Origin: an uncultured Chloracidobacterium sp.
Lineage (GTDB): Bacteria > Acidobacteriota > Blastocatellia > Pyrinomonadales > Pyrinomonadaceae
Assembly: GCA_937941715.1 (NCBI GenBank)
Contig: CALDGX010000022.1
Span: forward strand, 1-14,397
Direction of reading: 5' to 3'
DNA length: 14,397 nt
In this document: in pieces, positions 5,859 through 13,570 of the stretch
Numbering within the stretch: the first letter of the stretch is position 1
How the letters are laid out: each line of letters begins with the position of its first letter
Program-made: the position numbers and the translations under genes
Notes under the pieces: generated by a model
Database searches by the model: none
The model's input: the letters and a program-made list of their open reading frames with translations, nothing else
What the model was told of the DNA's origin: nothing

Positions 5859-6242
5859 ATGATCGACTACATTCATCCTGAAGGGATCGAGCGGCCGAAG
5901 GGCCATTACTCACCGGGCGTCACGTTCGGCGGTCTGATATTTGTATCGGGCCAGCTGCCGATGACGCTGGACACTCGCGAGCCCTTTACGGGTGACATCG
6001 ACCGGCAGACGGAACTTGCCTTGCGAAATGTCGAGGCGGTCTTGCTGGCCGGCGGGAGCGATCTGAGCCGCGTTTTGCAGATGACTATTTACGTTTCCGA
6101 TATGGAAATGTGGGGAGCAGTGAACGCTGCATACGCTCGCGTGATGGGCGACCATCGTCCCGCGAGGGCGATCGTGCCGGTCAAGGAACTGCATTTTGGA
6201 ACGCAGATAGAGATACAAGCGATCGCCGCTGTAATCGACTGA
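5859..6242 (+). CDS. RidA-family (YjgF/YER057c/UK114) protein, cytoplasmic
   Basis: The 127-residue product is normal length for the RidA family, trimeric enzymes that hydrolyse reactive enamines and imines such as 2-aminoacrylate released by PLP enzymes. Tyr17 (G-H-Y-S-P-G), the F-V-S-G-Q strand (28-32), Arg103 (R-P-A-R-A) and Glu118 (Q-I-E-I-Q) match the active-site positions of deaminating RidA (Arg105 and Glu120 in E. coli). There is no signal peptide. The ATG at 5859 has only a weak GAAAG upstream. A TAGTAT at 5842-5847, inside the terminator T-tract, could be a -10 for a very short leader. It is followed 8 bases later by the SbtA-like gene and begins the long operon that runs into sufCDS. 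Confidence 0.9.
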   Translation: MIDYIHPEGIERPKGHYSPGVTFGGLIFVSGQLPMTLDTREPFTGDIDRQTELALRNVEAVLLAGGSDLSRVLQMTIYVSDMEMWGAVNAAYARVMGDHRPARAIVPVKELHFGTQIEIQAIAAVID

Positions 6243-6250
6243 TCTTTGAA

Positions 6251-7222
6251 ATGAACATTGAGCTGGTAGTTTCGAATCTGACCAACCCGACGCTGTTGTT
6301 TTTCGTTCTCGGCATCGTCGCCACGTTGGTCAAAAGTGACCTTGAGATCCCGGCACAGAGTGTGAAGTTCATATCGCTCTACCTGCTCTTTTCTATCGGG
6401 TTCAAGGGCGGCCAGGAGTTGTCGCACAGCAGTTTTTCTCTGGAAATACTCTTTTCACTCCTGTTCGGGATCGCGATCGCGTCCCTGATTCCGCTGTACT
6501 CGTTTTTTGTCCTTAAGAGGAAAATGAGCGTCAGCGACGCCGCCGCCGTGGCGGCAACGTACGGGTCGGTAAGCGCGGTGACATTTGTCGCTGCCACGAC
6601 GTTTCTCGAGGGCCAGTCGTTGACATTCGGCGGACACATGGTTGCCGTGATGGCACTCATGGAATCGCCGGCGATCATCGTCGGCGTGATCCTGATGATG
6701 AAATATGAGACCGAAGCCAAATCCGGCGGGTCTCTGAAGAGCATCATTCAGCATTCCTTCACGAATGGCAGCGTCCTGATGATACTCGGCAGCCTCATGA
6801 TCGGATTCTTTGCGGATACGAAACAGGCCGAGGGCATCAAGCCGTTCACGACCGATATTTTCAAAGGGTTTCTGGCCATATTCTTGTTGGAAATGGGTAT
6901 GGTCACCGCCCGGCGGTTTGGAGCGTTTCGAAAATACGGGTGGTATGTCGCGGCGTTTGGCATATTCGCACCACTGTTGAATGGCGTGATCGTGGCGATC
7001 GTCAGCGGCGCGATCACACAGAACCCCGGCAACCGTTTTATGTTCGCGATATTGGCCGCAAGCGCATCGTATATCGCGGTTCCGGCGGCGATGCGGCTGG
7101 CGGCCCCGAAGGCCGACCCCGGACTGTATATTCCGATGGCATTGGGCGTGACCTTTCCATTGAATATCACGATCGGGATGCCGATATATTATGCGGTCGT
7201 GACGACTACGAAGATCTGGTAA
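6251..7222 (+). CDS. SbtA-family sodium-dependent bicarbonate transporter (DUF897)
   Basis: The 323-residue product is a polytopic membrane protein with about ten hydrophobic segments arranged as two similar halves. Family-typical stretches are N-P-T-L-L-F-F-V-L-G (N-terminal helix), S-I-G-F-K-G-G (about 48-54), A-T-Y-G-S-V-S-A-V-T-F and, in the second half, A-I-L-A-A-S-A-S-Y-I-A-V-P-A-A-M-R. Cyanobacterial SbtA imports bicarbonate with Na+ across the cytoplasmic membrane. Substrate use outside cyanobacteria is mostly untested, and no SbtB-like PII partner is seen next to it. The ATG at 6251 is chosen because the upstream extension of the frame overlaps the ridA gene and reads as non-family sequence. 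It lies between two RidA genes and 476 bases after the carbonic anhydrase gene, which strengthens an inorganic-carbon role. Confidence 0.88.
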   Translation: MNIELVVSNLTNPTLLFFVLGIVATLVKSDLEIPAQSVKFISLYLLFSIGFKGGQELSHSSFSLEILFSLLFGIAIASLIPLYSFFVLKRKMSVSDAAAVAATYGSVSAVTFVAATTFLEGQSLTFGGHMVAVMALMESPAIIVGVILMMKYETEAKSGGSLKSIIQHSFTNGSVLMILGSLMIGFFADTKQAEGIKPFTTDIFKGFLAIFLLEMGMVTARRFGAFRKYGWYVAAFGIFAPLLNGVIVAIVSGAITQNPGNRFMFAILAASASYIAVPAAMRLAAPKADPGLYIPMALGVTFPLNITIGMPIYYAVVTTTKIW

Positions 7223-7235
7223 GCGAGGGCGGTTT

Positions 7236-7727
7236 ATGACGAAAAGACGTATTTTGGCAACAGCCACCTTGGTCTCGGCGCTAATACTTATCTTATTGCC
7301 GGCGATCGGGACCAATGCTCAGTCTTCTCGAAAGCGGGCCGTTGACACGCCTGATGCTCCGAAAGCAATCGGGCCGTATTCGCAGGCGATAGTTGCCAAT
7401 GGTGTTGTTTACACTGCCGGTCAGATCGCTATTGACCCAAGATCGGGACTTCTGATCAGCGGCGGCATCGAAGAGCAGACCGAACAGGTACTTAAGAACC
7501 TTGAAGCAGTTCTGAAGGCCGCCGGAAGCAGCATTGACGATGTGGTCAAAACTACGATAGTACTGGCCGATATCGGTGATTTTGCAAAAATGAACGAGGT
7601 TTACGGCAAACGGTTCACGGCACCGTTCCCCGCCCGTTCGACGCTTGAGGCCGCTCGTTTACCCAAGGACGCCCGGATAATGATCGAGGCAGTTGCCATA
7701 GTTCGGCAAAATAAGCGGGCCAAATAG
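7236..7727 (+). CDS. RidA-family protein with N-terminal signal peptide (exported)
   Basis: The 163-residue product has a basic start (M-T-K-R-R), a hydrophobic core (about 7-22) and T-N-A-Q at 26-29, a convincing Sec signal or membrane anchor. A complete RidA domain follows: I-G-P-Y-S-Q-A (45-51), Y-T-A-G-Q (59-63), Arg134 in P-A-R-S-T-L, Arg141 and Glu151 in M-I-E-A-V-A. RidA proteins are mainly cytoplasmic, so an exported copy beside a cytoplasmic paralogue is unusual, and its substrate is unknown. GAGGG about 6 bases before the ATG is the ribosome-binding site. It lies 13 bases after the SbtA-like gene and 2 bases before the next gene, so it belongs to the same transcript. Confidence 0.88.
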   Translation: MTKRRILATATLVSALILILLPAIGTNAQSSRKRAVDTPDAPKAIGPYSQAIVANGVVYTAGQIAIDPRSGLLISGGIEEQTEQVLKNLEAVLKAAGSSIDDVVKTTIVLADIGDFAKMNEVYGKRFTAPFPARSTLEAARLPKDARIMIEAVAIVRQNKRAK

Positions 7728-7729
7728 TT

Positions 7730-7969
7730 ATGCAGCTTTGGGGGATCGATTGGCTCGCGACGGTGTGCGGTTTGACCGGCGTTTATCTGATCGGGAGCAA
7801 GAAAAAGGTCGGTTTTCTCATTATGATGGTCGCGAGCCTTAGCTGGTTGACGGTCGGATTTATGATAAACAGCCTGGCTCTGATCTTGGGCAGTGCGGTG
7901 TTCTTTTCGCTCCATGTTCGCGGATGGCTGAAATGGCACCGCGGGCGTGAGGAGGCATCAGATATATGA
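7730..7969 (+). CDS. Small membrane protein of 79 residues
   Basis: The product has three hydrophobic segments (about residues 7-20, 27-44 and 46-62). A short basic loop G-S-K-K-K lies between the first two, and the tail is charged and basic (W-L-K-W-H-R-G-R). The layout resembles a fragment of PnuC-like or similar small integral membrane proteins, but I cannot assign a family. It begins 2 bases after the exported RidA gene, and its stop overlaps the start of the PhzF-like gene (ATGA), so it is translationally coupled to both. Confidence 0.75.
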   Translation: MQLWGIDWLATVCGLTGVYLIGSKKKVGFLIMMVASLSWLTVGFMINSLALILGSAVFFSLHVRGWLKWHRGREEASDI

Positions 7970-8775
7970 AACTGGACATTCATCAAGTTGATGCGTTTAC
8001 CACAACTCCGTTCGCGGGAAACCCGGCGGCGGTGGTGCCGCTCGACGCGTGGCTCCCGGCTGAGACGATGCAGGCCATCGCGATGGAAAACAACCTTTCG
8101 GAGACGGCGTTTTTTGTTCGCCGCGGCGACAATTACGAACTCCGTTGGTTCACGCCGACCTTTGAGATCGACCTTTGCGGACACGCGACGCTGGCAACGG
8201 CGTTTGTAATATTTGAGGAGCTCGGGAGCGGTTCGGACAGTCTGCGTTTTGAAACAAAGAGCGGAATTCTCACGGTCGAAAAGATCGATGGCCGCTTGGT
8301 GCTCGACTTCCCTTCGCGGCCGGCGACGCCGTGCGAGGCCCCGGCAGGTTTGATCGAGGCGATCGGCAAAACGCCGGTTTCCGTATCGCGGGCACGCGAC
8401 TATATGCTCGTGTATGAGACGGAAGAAGAGGTACGCGGGATAGAGCCGAATTTTGCCGAGATCCTCAAGATCGACACTCACGCCGTGATCGTCACCGCAC
8501 CGGGCAGCGACTGCGATTTTATTTCACGGTTTTTTGCTCCGGAGGTCGGTGTTTTCGAAGATCCGGTCACGGGCTCGGCACATTGTACGCTTATTCCGTA
8601 CTGGGCCGAACGGCTCGGAAGATCAGATTTGTTCGCTCGTCAGGTTTCGTCCCGCGGAGGCGAGTTGTACTGCCAACTTACCGTTGACCGCGTAAAGATC
8701 GGCGGTAACGCGGTACTTTATATGAAGGGTGTGATCAATATCGACGCGGATGGTCCCGACGAGCCCGGAACGTGA
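7966..8775 (+). CDS. PhzF-family isomerase/epimerase
   Basis: The 269-residue product has the two-domain diaminopimelate-epimerase-like fold of the PhzF/YddE family. Typical blocks are Q-V-D-A-F-T (7-12), F-A-G-N-P-A-A-V-V (16-24), the general acid/base Glu46 in N-N-L-S-E-T-A-F, W-F-T-P-T-x-E-I-D-L-C-G-H-A-T (61-75) and E-D-P-V-T-G-S-A-H (198-206) with Asp199. As in PhzF, a single Glu replaces the cysteine pair of DapF. PhzF isomerises a dihydro-anthranilate in phenazine synthesis, but no phenazine genes are present, so the natural substrate here is unknown. The start overlaps the preceding stop by 4 bases, and the GNAT gene follows after 6 bases. Confidence 0.92.
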   Translation: MKLDIHQVDAFTTTPFAGNPAAVVPLDAWLPAETMQAIAMENNLSETAFFVRRGDNYELRWFTPTFEIDLCGHATLATAFVIFEELGSGSDSLRFETKSGILTVEKIDGRLVLDFPSRPATPCEAPAGLIEAIGKTPVSVSRARDYMLVYETEEEVRGIEPNFAEILKIDTHAVIVTAPGSDCDFISRFFAPEVGVFEDPVTGSAHCTLIPYWAERLGRSDLFARQVSSRGGELYCQLTVDRVKIGGNAVLYMKGVINIDADGPDEPGT

Positions 8776-8781
8776 TTTGAT

Positions 8782-9255
8782 ATGGTTGAGGTGCGGTCGG
8801 CAACAATTGAGGATTCGGGCGCGATGGCCGCAGTTCTTCGCGAGGCGTTCGGGTTATATGTCGATCATTATACGGCCGAGGCATTTGCCGTAGTAACGCC
8901 GCCGGCGAGTGAGATCGAAAAGCGGTTTGACGAAGGGCCGCAATGGGTCGCTGTTGAGAACGGCGACGTGATCGGCACTGTCTCGGTCACTGTCGAGGAT
9001 GGCGATCTTTACGTTCGGAGTATGGCTGTTTTGCCGCAGTTTCACGGACTCGGGATCGGGCACCGGCTGCTTGATGCGATCGACGAATATGCCGCAACGA
9101 CCGATCATGAGCGCATATTTTTGTACACGACGTACTTTTCGCTCGGCGCCCGGGAGTTGTATGAAAAGCATGGTTATCAATGGGTCAGGGACACCACGGC
9201 CGAAGAGTGGTTTGGTGTACCGGGCCTTGAGATGGATAAGGTGATAAATGGCTGA
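8782..9255 (+). CDS. GNAT-family N-acetyltransferase
   Basis: The 157-residue product is a single GNAT domain. The beta4 strand and acetyl-CoA pyrophosphate loop are clear in M-A-V-L-P-Q-F-H-G-L-G-I-G-H-R-L-L (81-97, Q-x-x-G-x-G type). The C-terminal A-R-E-L-Y-E-K-H-G-Y (123-132) is the usual motif B. Nothing in the sequence shows the acceptor, which could be a small amine or a protein. The stop codon overlaps the next gene by 8 bases, so the pair is translationally coupled. It is likely co-transcribed with the PhzF-like gene. Confidence 0.9.
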   Translation: MVEVRSATIEDSGAMAAVLREAFGLYVDHYTAEAFAVVTPPASEIEKRFDEGPQWVAVENGDVIGTVSVTVEDGDLYVRSMAVLPQFHGLGIGHRLLDAIDEYAATTDHERIFLYTTYFSLGARELYEKHGYQWVRDTTAEEWFGVPGLEMDKVING

Positions 9256-9457
9256 AAAGACTGTTTGTTCAAAGTGCGGCTCTGGTGACGTGCATCTCGT
9301 TGAGCAGACCTCTGTCGAAGTATCGATCGCTATTACGTGGGCGACAACAGCCGGCATCGCATACAGGGTTTGTACGTCTTGCGGCTGCGTCGAACTCTAC
9401 GTTAAGGATAAGTCATTGTTGCCGCGGATCGCGGAGAAATACCCAAAGGTTAGTTAA
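9248..9457 (+). CDS. Small zinc-ribbon-like protein of 69 residues
   Basis: The product carries two C-x2-C knuckles (Cys7/Cys10 and Cys42/Cys45, with an extra Cys47), the pattern of a zinc ribbon. Between them are a short beta-prone stretch and a small hydrophobic A-I-T-W-A-T-T-A-G-I-A. I do not recognise a named family. It overlaps the GNAT gene by 8 bases and lies 8 bases before sufC. A zinc-binding adaptor or nucleic-acid-binding role is possible. Given its position before sufC, metal handling is a thought rather than evidence. Confidence 0.75.
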   Translation: MAEKTVCSKCGSGDVHLVEQTSVEVSIAITWATTAGIAYRVCTSCGCVELYVKDKSLLPRIAEKYPKVS

Positions 9458-9465
9458 TAGACGTT

Positions 9466-10218
9466 ATGTTATTAGAAATTAAAGATCTACATGCCGGAAT
9501 CGAAGGCAAGGAAATTCTTAAGGGCCTGAATCTTCAGGTCAATAAGGGCGAGGTCCACGCGATAATGGGGCCGAACGGCTCGGGCAAATCCACCCTCTCA
9601 AAGGTCTTGGCCGGCCATCCGACCTACGAGGTGCTCTCGGGTACTGTGATGTTTGACGGGAAGGACCTGCTCGAACTCGAACCTGACGAACGTGCACGCG
9701 AAGGCGTGTTCATGGCATTTCAGTATCCGGTCGAAGTGCCGGGCGTATCAAATTCGCAGTTCCTGCGGCTCGCCTATAACCAGAAAGCGGTCCATCAGGG
9801 ACAGGAAGAGCTCGATCCGCTTGAGTTCAACGATTTTTTGAAAGAAAAGGCCAAGATCGTCGAGATGGATCCGCAGTTCTTCAAACGCTCGGTCAACGAG
9901 GGATTCTCCGGAGGCGAAAAAAAGCGGAACGAGATACTGCAGATGGCCGTGCTCGAGCCCAAACTCGCGATCCTCGATGAAACGGATTCGGGCCTCGATA
10001 TCGATGCCCTGCGGATCGTCGCTGAAGGCGTGAACAAACTGCGTTCAAGCGAAAACGCAATAATCCTCGTCACGCATTATCAGAGACTTTTGAATTACAT
10101 TCAGCCCGATTTTGTCCACGTTCTCGCCGGCGGCAAGATCGTTAAGGAAGGGGGCAAGGAACTGGCACTCGAACTCGAAGAAAAGGGTTACGACTGGGTA
10201 AAGGGAGCCGCTAATTAA
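9466..10218 (+). CDS. sufC: Fe-S assembly ATPase SufC
   Basis: The 250-residue product is the ABC-type ATPase of the SufBC2D scaffold complex. The Walker A motif is G-P-N-G-S-G-K-S (35-42), the Q-loop is Gln86 in F-Q-Y-P, the signature is S-G-G-E-K-K-R-N-E (148-156, the SufC form rather than LSGGQ), the Walker B/Glu is D-E (171-172) in L-D-E-T-D-S-G-L-D, and the switch His is His204. Length and motifs are standard. It is cytoplasmic and works with SufB (encoded at 2804) and SufD (encoded at 12388). It is unusual in being placed after accessory genes and before a glycosyltransferase gene instead of next to sufB. Confidence 0.97.
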   Translation: MLLEIKDLHAGIEGKEILKGLNLQVNKGEVHAIMGPNGSGKSTLSKVLAGHPTYEVLSGTVMFDGKDLLELEPDERAREGVFMAFQYPVEVPGVSNSQFLRLAYNQKAVHQGQEELDPLEFNDFLKEKAKIVEMDPQFFKRSVNEGFSGGEKKRNEILQMAVLEPKLAILDETDSGLDIDALRIVAEGVNKLRSSENAIILVTHYQRLLNYIQPDFVHVLAGGKIVKEGGKELALELEEKGYDWVKGAAN

Positions 10219-10220
10219 CG

Positions 10221-12371
10221 ATGGCATCAACGACGACAAAACCGGATAACGGGGCCGCCGCGATGATCTTCGCGGTGTTCTCCGTGGTCTGTGTTGTCGC
10301 GTTCTTGTCGCTTCGCGGCGGCGACATCGGCAAACTCGATTCGCTGGTCGGAAACCTCGGCGGCGGGCCGATGCTCGGTGTTGGGATCATTGACTCGCTG
10401 GCGGGAGGGCTGGCAGCATTTTTGCTATTGCTGGGATGGTTCGGGACCGGAACATTCTTCTCGCGGTTCATTAAACTGCCGCGGACCGAGGGCCACTCGC
10501 ATGTACTTGAGTTGGTCCGGGCCATTGCGATCGGCGCCGGTGTCTGGTCTATCGTGTGGTTCTTCCTGGGCCTTGCCGGACAATATTCACGCCCTGTTGC
10601 AGCGGTCTGCGTTATCGTCGGAGGGTTCCTGGCGGTACTCGGCCTGCGGCGCGTTCGCGAAGCCCGGACAGAAAGTCGCGTTCCGGAAAGTGCCGGGCTG
10701 TTCGACAAGTTCCTGCTTTTGCTGATCGCCTTCCCGGTGGTGCTCGCACTCATCTCAGCTGTTGCACCTCCCATCGCCAAGGATACGCTGCTGTACCATT
10801 TTTCGGTGCCGAAAGCGTATATTGCGCAAGGCAGTAACGCATACATTCAGGGCAATATCGCAAGCTATCTTTCACTCGGGACCGAGATGCACGTCGTTTG
10901 GGCCAGGCTTTTGGGCGGCGTTTACACCGATCGTGCAGGCGAGGTTGCTGGCAGTGTCGTCATATGGACGTTTTTTCCGCTGCTCCTTGCCGCTGTTTTT
11001 GGTTGGGCGCGCGAGTCGGGCATTTCCCGCCGACATGCTCTCATCGCCGTCCTGATGATCGCTTCGATACCGACGGCTTACCACGTCGCATCAAGCGGTT
11101 ACATCGACGTTGCTCTGGCGCTATTTGTCACACTTGCGATCTACAGCCTGTCGCGTTGGTGGCGACAGCCGTCTTCGGCAGCGGCGATCTGTATCGCGAT
11201 ATTTCTCGGGGCCGCACTTGGCATCAAGCTGACGACAGTGTTCGTGATCGCGGCGTTTGCATTGATCGTTTTACTACGAGCAAGAAATGCCGGAAACACG
11301 GGTAAACTGATCGCGACGGGTTTCGGAGCTTTGATACTGGCCGGAGCGATCGCGTCGCCGTGGTATTTGCGGACGTGGGCCGCGACCGGGTCACCGGTTT
11401 TTCCGTTCTATATGAGCATCTGGCCCGGCAAGGCCGACGGTTGGGATGTCGAGCGATCGAACCTGTTCCAGGCCATGAATTCGCAATACGGCGGAGCGGA
11501 CATTGACAAGACCCGATATTTGACCGCGCCGTTCCTGGTCTCGGTGGCAGCCCAGCCTGAGGAACCCAAAAACTACGATGGAGTACTAGGCGTCGCGTTT
11601 CTGATCGGTCTGCCGCTGCTGCTTTTCGCATTGTGGAAACTGGACCTGCCACTCGAGGCAAAGATCGCCGCGGGTGTTGCCGGTGTAATGTTCTTTTTTT
11701 GGGTCTTCTCGAGCGCTCAATTGAGATATTTACTGCCGATCGCTCCGTCGCTCGCGATCGCGGTCGTGGCGGCGACCGAGGCCTTTGGCCGGAAAATACG
11801 AGACATCGCTCAATACGCACTCATAGCGGCTGCATTTGTCGCGATACTGACGACAGCGGCATGGTTTTGTCAGAAAGCCCCGTTGCGGGTCGCTCTCGGC
11901 GGACAAGATAGCGAGTCCTATCTGGCTCAGCATCTCGATTACTTCCCGCTTTATGATTGGATCAACAAGAATACGCCGCCCGATTCGCGCGTATGGCTGA
12001 TCAATATGCGCAGGGACACGTACAACGTTGACCGGCCGGTCTTTTCCGATTATTTGTTCGAAGACTGGACGTTCCGAAAGCTGCTTTGGGAGTCAAAAGA
12101 CAAAAGTGAGCTGCTTTCAAAAATATCGGCGATGGGAGTTAGATTCGTCCTAACCCGGCACGATTTTTTACTGGATCCCGGGCGAACCGCGATCTTTGAC
12201 GAGAAAATGTCAGTTTCAGAGAACGAGGCAAAGCTCAGGCTTGCGAGACAGTTTTTGCTTGATAAGGATTGCGTCAACAAAGTTGACGCCAAGTTCAGTC
12301 TTATTATGGTCGAGCCGCATGGATGCGGTTACGCGAGCGGCGATGCCGTTCGTCAAGAAATATCAAATTAA
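10221..12371 (+). CDS. GT-C fold (GT39/ArnT-like) membrane glycosyltransferase
   Basis: The 716-residue product has about 11-13 hydrophobic segments and a soluble C-terminal domain (about 570-716). This is the layout of polyprenyl-phosphate-sugar-dependent GT-C enzymes such as ArnT and PMT. The first large periplasmic loop holds A-P-P-I-A-K-D-T-L-L-Y-H-F-S-V-P-K-A-Y (182-200), where Asp188 and His193 stand where GT-C enzymes carry the catalytic acid and its neighbours. G-I-K-L-T-T (about 333-338) and W-Y-L-R-T-W (about 382-387) are also typical of the family. The likely role is transfer of a sugar from a lipid carrier to lipid, protein or polysaccharide at the outer face of the inner membrane. 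The acceptor is unknown. It starts 2 bases after sufC and ends 16 bases before sufD, an odd interruption of the SUF genes. Confidence 0.8.
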   Translation: MASTTTKPDNGAAAMIFAVFSVVCVVAFLSLRGGDIGKLDSLVGNLGGGPMLGVGIIDSLAGGLAAFLLLLGWFGTGTFFSRFIKLPRTEGHSHVLELVRAIAIGAGVWSIVWFFLGLAGQYSRPVAAVCVIVGGFLAVLGLRRVREARTESRVPESAGLFDKFLLLLIAFPVVLALISAVAPPIAKDTLLYHFSVPKAYIAQGSNAYIQGNIASYLSLGTEMHVVWARLLGGVYTDRAGEVAGSVVIWTFFPLLLAAVFGWARESGISRRHALIAVLMIASIPTAYHVASSGYIDVALALFVTLAIYSLSRWWRQPSSAAAICIAIFLGAALGIKLTTVFVIAAFALIVLLRARNAGNTGKLIATGFGALILAGAIASPWYLRTWAATGSPVFPFYMSIWPGKADGWDVERSNLFQAMNSQYGGADIDKTRYLTAPFLVSVAAQPEEPKNYDGVLGVAFLIGLPLLLFALWKLDLPLEAKIAAGVAGVMFFFWVFSSAQLRYLLPIAPSLAIAVVAATEAFGRKIRDIAQYALIAAAFVAILTTAAWFCQKAPLRVALGGQDSESYLAQHLDYFPLYDWINKNTPPDSRVWLINMRRDTYNVDRPVFSDYLFEDWTFRKLLWESKDKSELLSKISAMGVRFVLTRHDFLLDPGRTAIFDEKMSVSENEAKLRLARQFLLDKDCVNKVDAKFSLIMVEPHGCGYASGDAVRQEISN

Positions 12372-12387
12372 TATCAGTTTTTAAGAA

Positions 12388-13521
12388 ATGAGCAGCACGA
12401 CAGCAGTGAAAGAGACACAATTTACAAAACAGTTTGCCGAATTCAGATCGAGCCTCGGCGGTGACGCATCGGTCGCAGACCGCGAAACGGCCTTCGCTTT
12501 CTTTGAAGCAACGGGATTTCCGACGGTCCGTGACGAAGATTGGAAATATACCAACGTCGCCCCGCTCGTGAGTGAGCAATGGAAGATAGTTTCCGGCGGA
12601 AGCTCAAGCCCTAATGACGGTGTCGCCGCTTTTAACTTTCGACGCAACGGATTTACCGCGTTGAATATGGCGTTTGCTGACGTGGCGGTCGTCCGCATTC
12701 CGTGCGATACGAGCGTCATCGAACCGATCGAATTGAACTTTGCCGCGGAGGACGGTTCGGCGATCTTCCCTCACGTTATCGTCATCGCCGAGGCGGGCAG
12801 TAAGGCAACGATCGTCGAAACGTACGCCTCGTCAGGCCGCGGATTTACTGACGCGGCGATCAACATCCTGGTCGAGGAGAACGCGAATCTGACACATTTT
12901 CGGGTGCAGAAGGACTCGGGCGAATCGCTTAACTACGGCGTAACCGAGGTCGAGGTTCGCGGCGGCGCTCACTATAACTCGACCAACGTCAATCTGGGGG
13001 CGGCGGTGTCACGACACGATATCGAGGTTAGATTTACCGCCGAGGGCGGTGAGGCGTGGGTTGACGGTTTGTATATGCTTAACGGCAACCAGCATCACGA
13101 TACGCACTCGACGATCGACCACACGGTGCCGAACTGCACCTCGCACCAAACATACAAAGGCGTTATCAATGACAACGCCCGCGGAGTTTTTAACGGTAAG
13201 GTCTTTGTGCGTGAAAATGCTCACGGAACAGACGCGCAGCAGTCGAATAAGAATCTGCTGCTCTCTGATTCGGCCCGCGTCGATACCAAACCTCAGCTCG
13301 AGATCTTTAACGACGACGTCAAATGCTCGCACGGTGCTACCGTCGGCCAACTCGAGGACGAAGAATTGTTCTATCTGCTCGCCCGCGGTTTGCCTGCCGA
13401 CCTGGCAAAGAACCTGCTTACGTACGGCTTCGCCGAGGAAGTGATCAATAAGATCGGGATCGACGAGATCAAAACGGAGCTCGACGCGATGGTCTTGAAC
13501 CGTCTGGGTACGGAGATCTAG
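12388..13521 (+). CDS. sufD: Fe-S assembly scaffold partner SufD
   Basis: The 377-residue product is a SufB/SufD family protein of SufD length. It has the N-terminal helical region with D-E-D-W-K-Y-T-N (about 48-55), the central beta-helix (R-F-T-A-E-G-G-E-A-W-V-D-G-L-Y) and the C-terminal K-C-S-H-G-A-T-V-G-Q-L-E-D-E-E-L-F-Y-L. His315 matches the conserved SufD histidine (His360 in E. coli) that faces SufB at the cluster assembly site. It lacks the SufB cysteine/Glu pair, as expected. It follows the glycosyltransferase gene by 16 bases and precedes sufS by 49. Confidence 0.95.
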   Translation: MSSTTAVKETQFTKQFAEFRSSLGGDASVADRETAFAFFEATGFPTVRDEDWKYTNVAPLVSEQWKIVSGGSSSPNDGVAAFNFRRNGFTALNMAFADVAVVRIPCDTSVIEPIELNFAAEDGSAIFPHVIVIAEAGSKATIVETYASSGRGFTDAAINILVEENANLTHFRVQKDSGESLNYGVTEVEVRGGAHYNSTNVNLGAAVSRHDIEVRFTAEGGEAWVDGLYMLNGNQHHDTHSTIDHTVPNCTSHQTYKGVINDNARGVFNGKVFVRENAHGTDAQQSNKNLLLSDSARVDTKPQLEIFNDDVKCSHGATVGQLEDEELFYLLARGLPADLAKNLLTYGFAEEVINKIGIDEIKTELDAMVLNRLGTEI

Positions 13522-13570
13522 CCGGGAGATCGACCGCTGTAATGTCACCGTCCGGAACATCAGGAAAGTT

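Noticed and set aside
6455..7315. Minus-strand reading frame of 286 codons opposite the SbtA-like gene
   Set aside because: Its product is rich in Arg and His without domain features and is antisense to a clear membrane transporter, so it is a shadow.
9450..9465. ATACCCAAAGG before sufC, similar to the left half of the rrf2 dyad
   Set aside because: There is no GG partner at the right spacing, and part of the sequence is coding for the zinc-ribbon protein.
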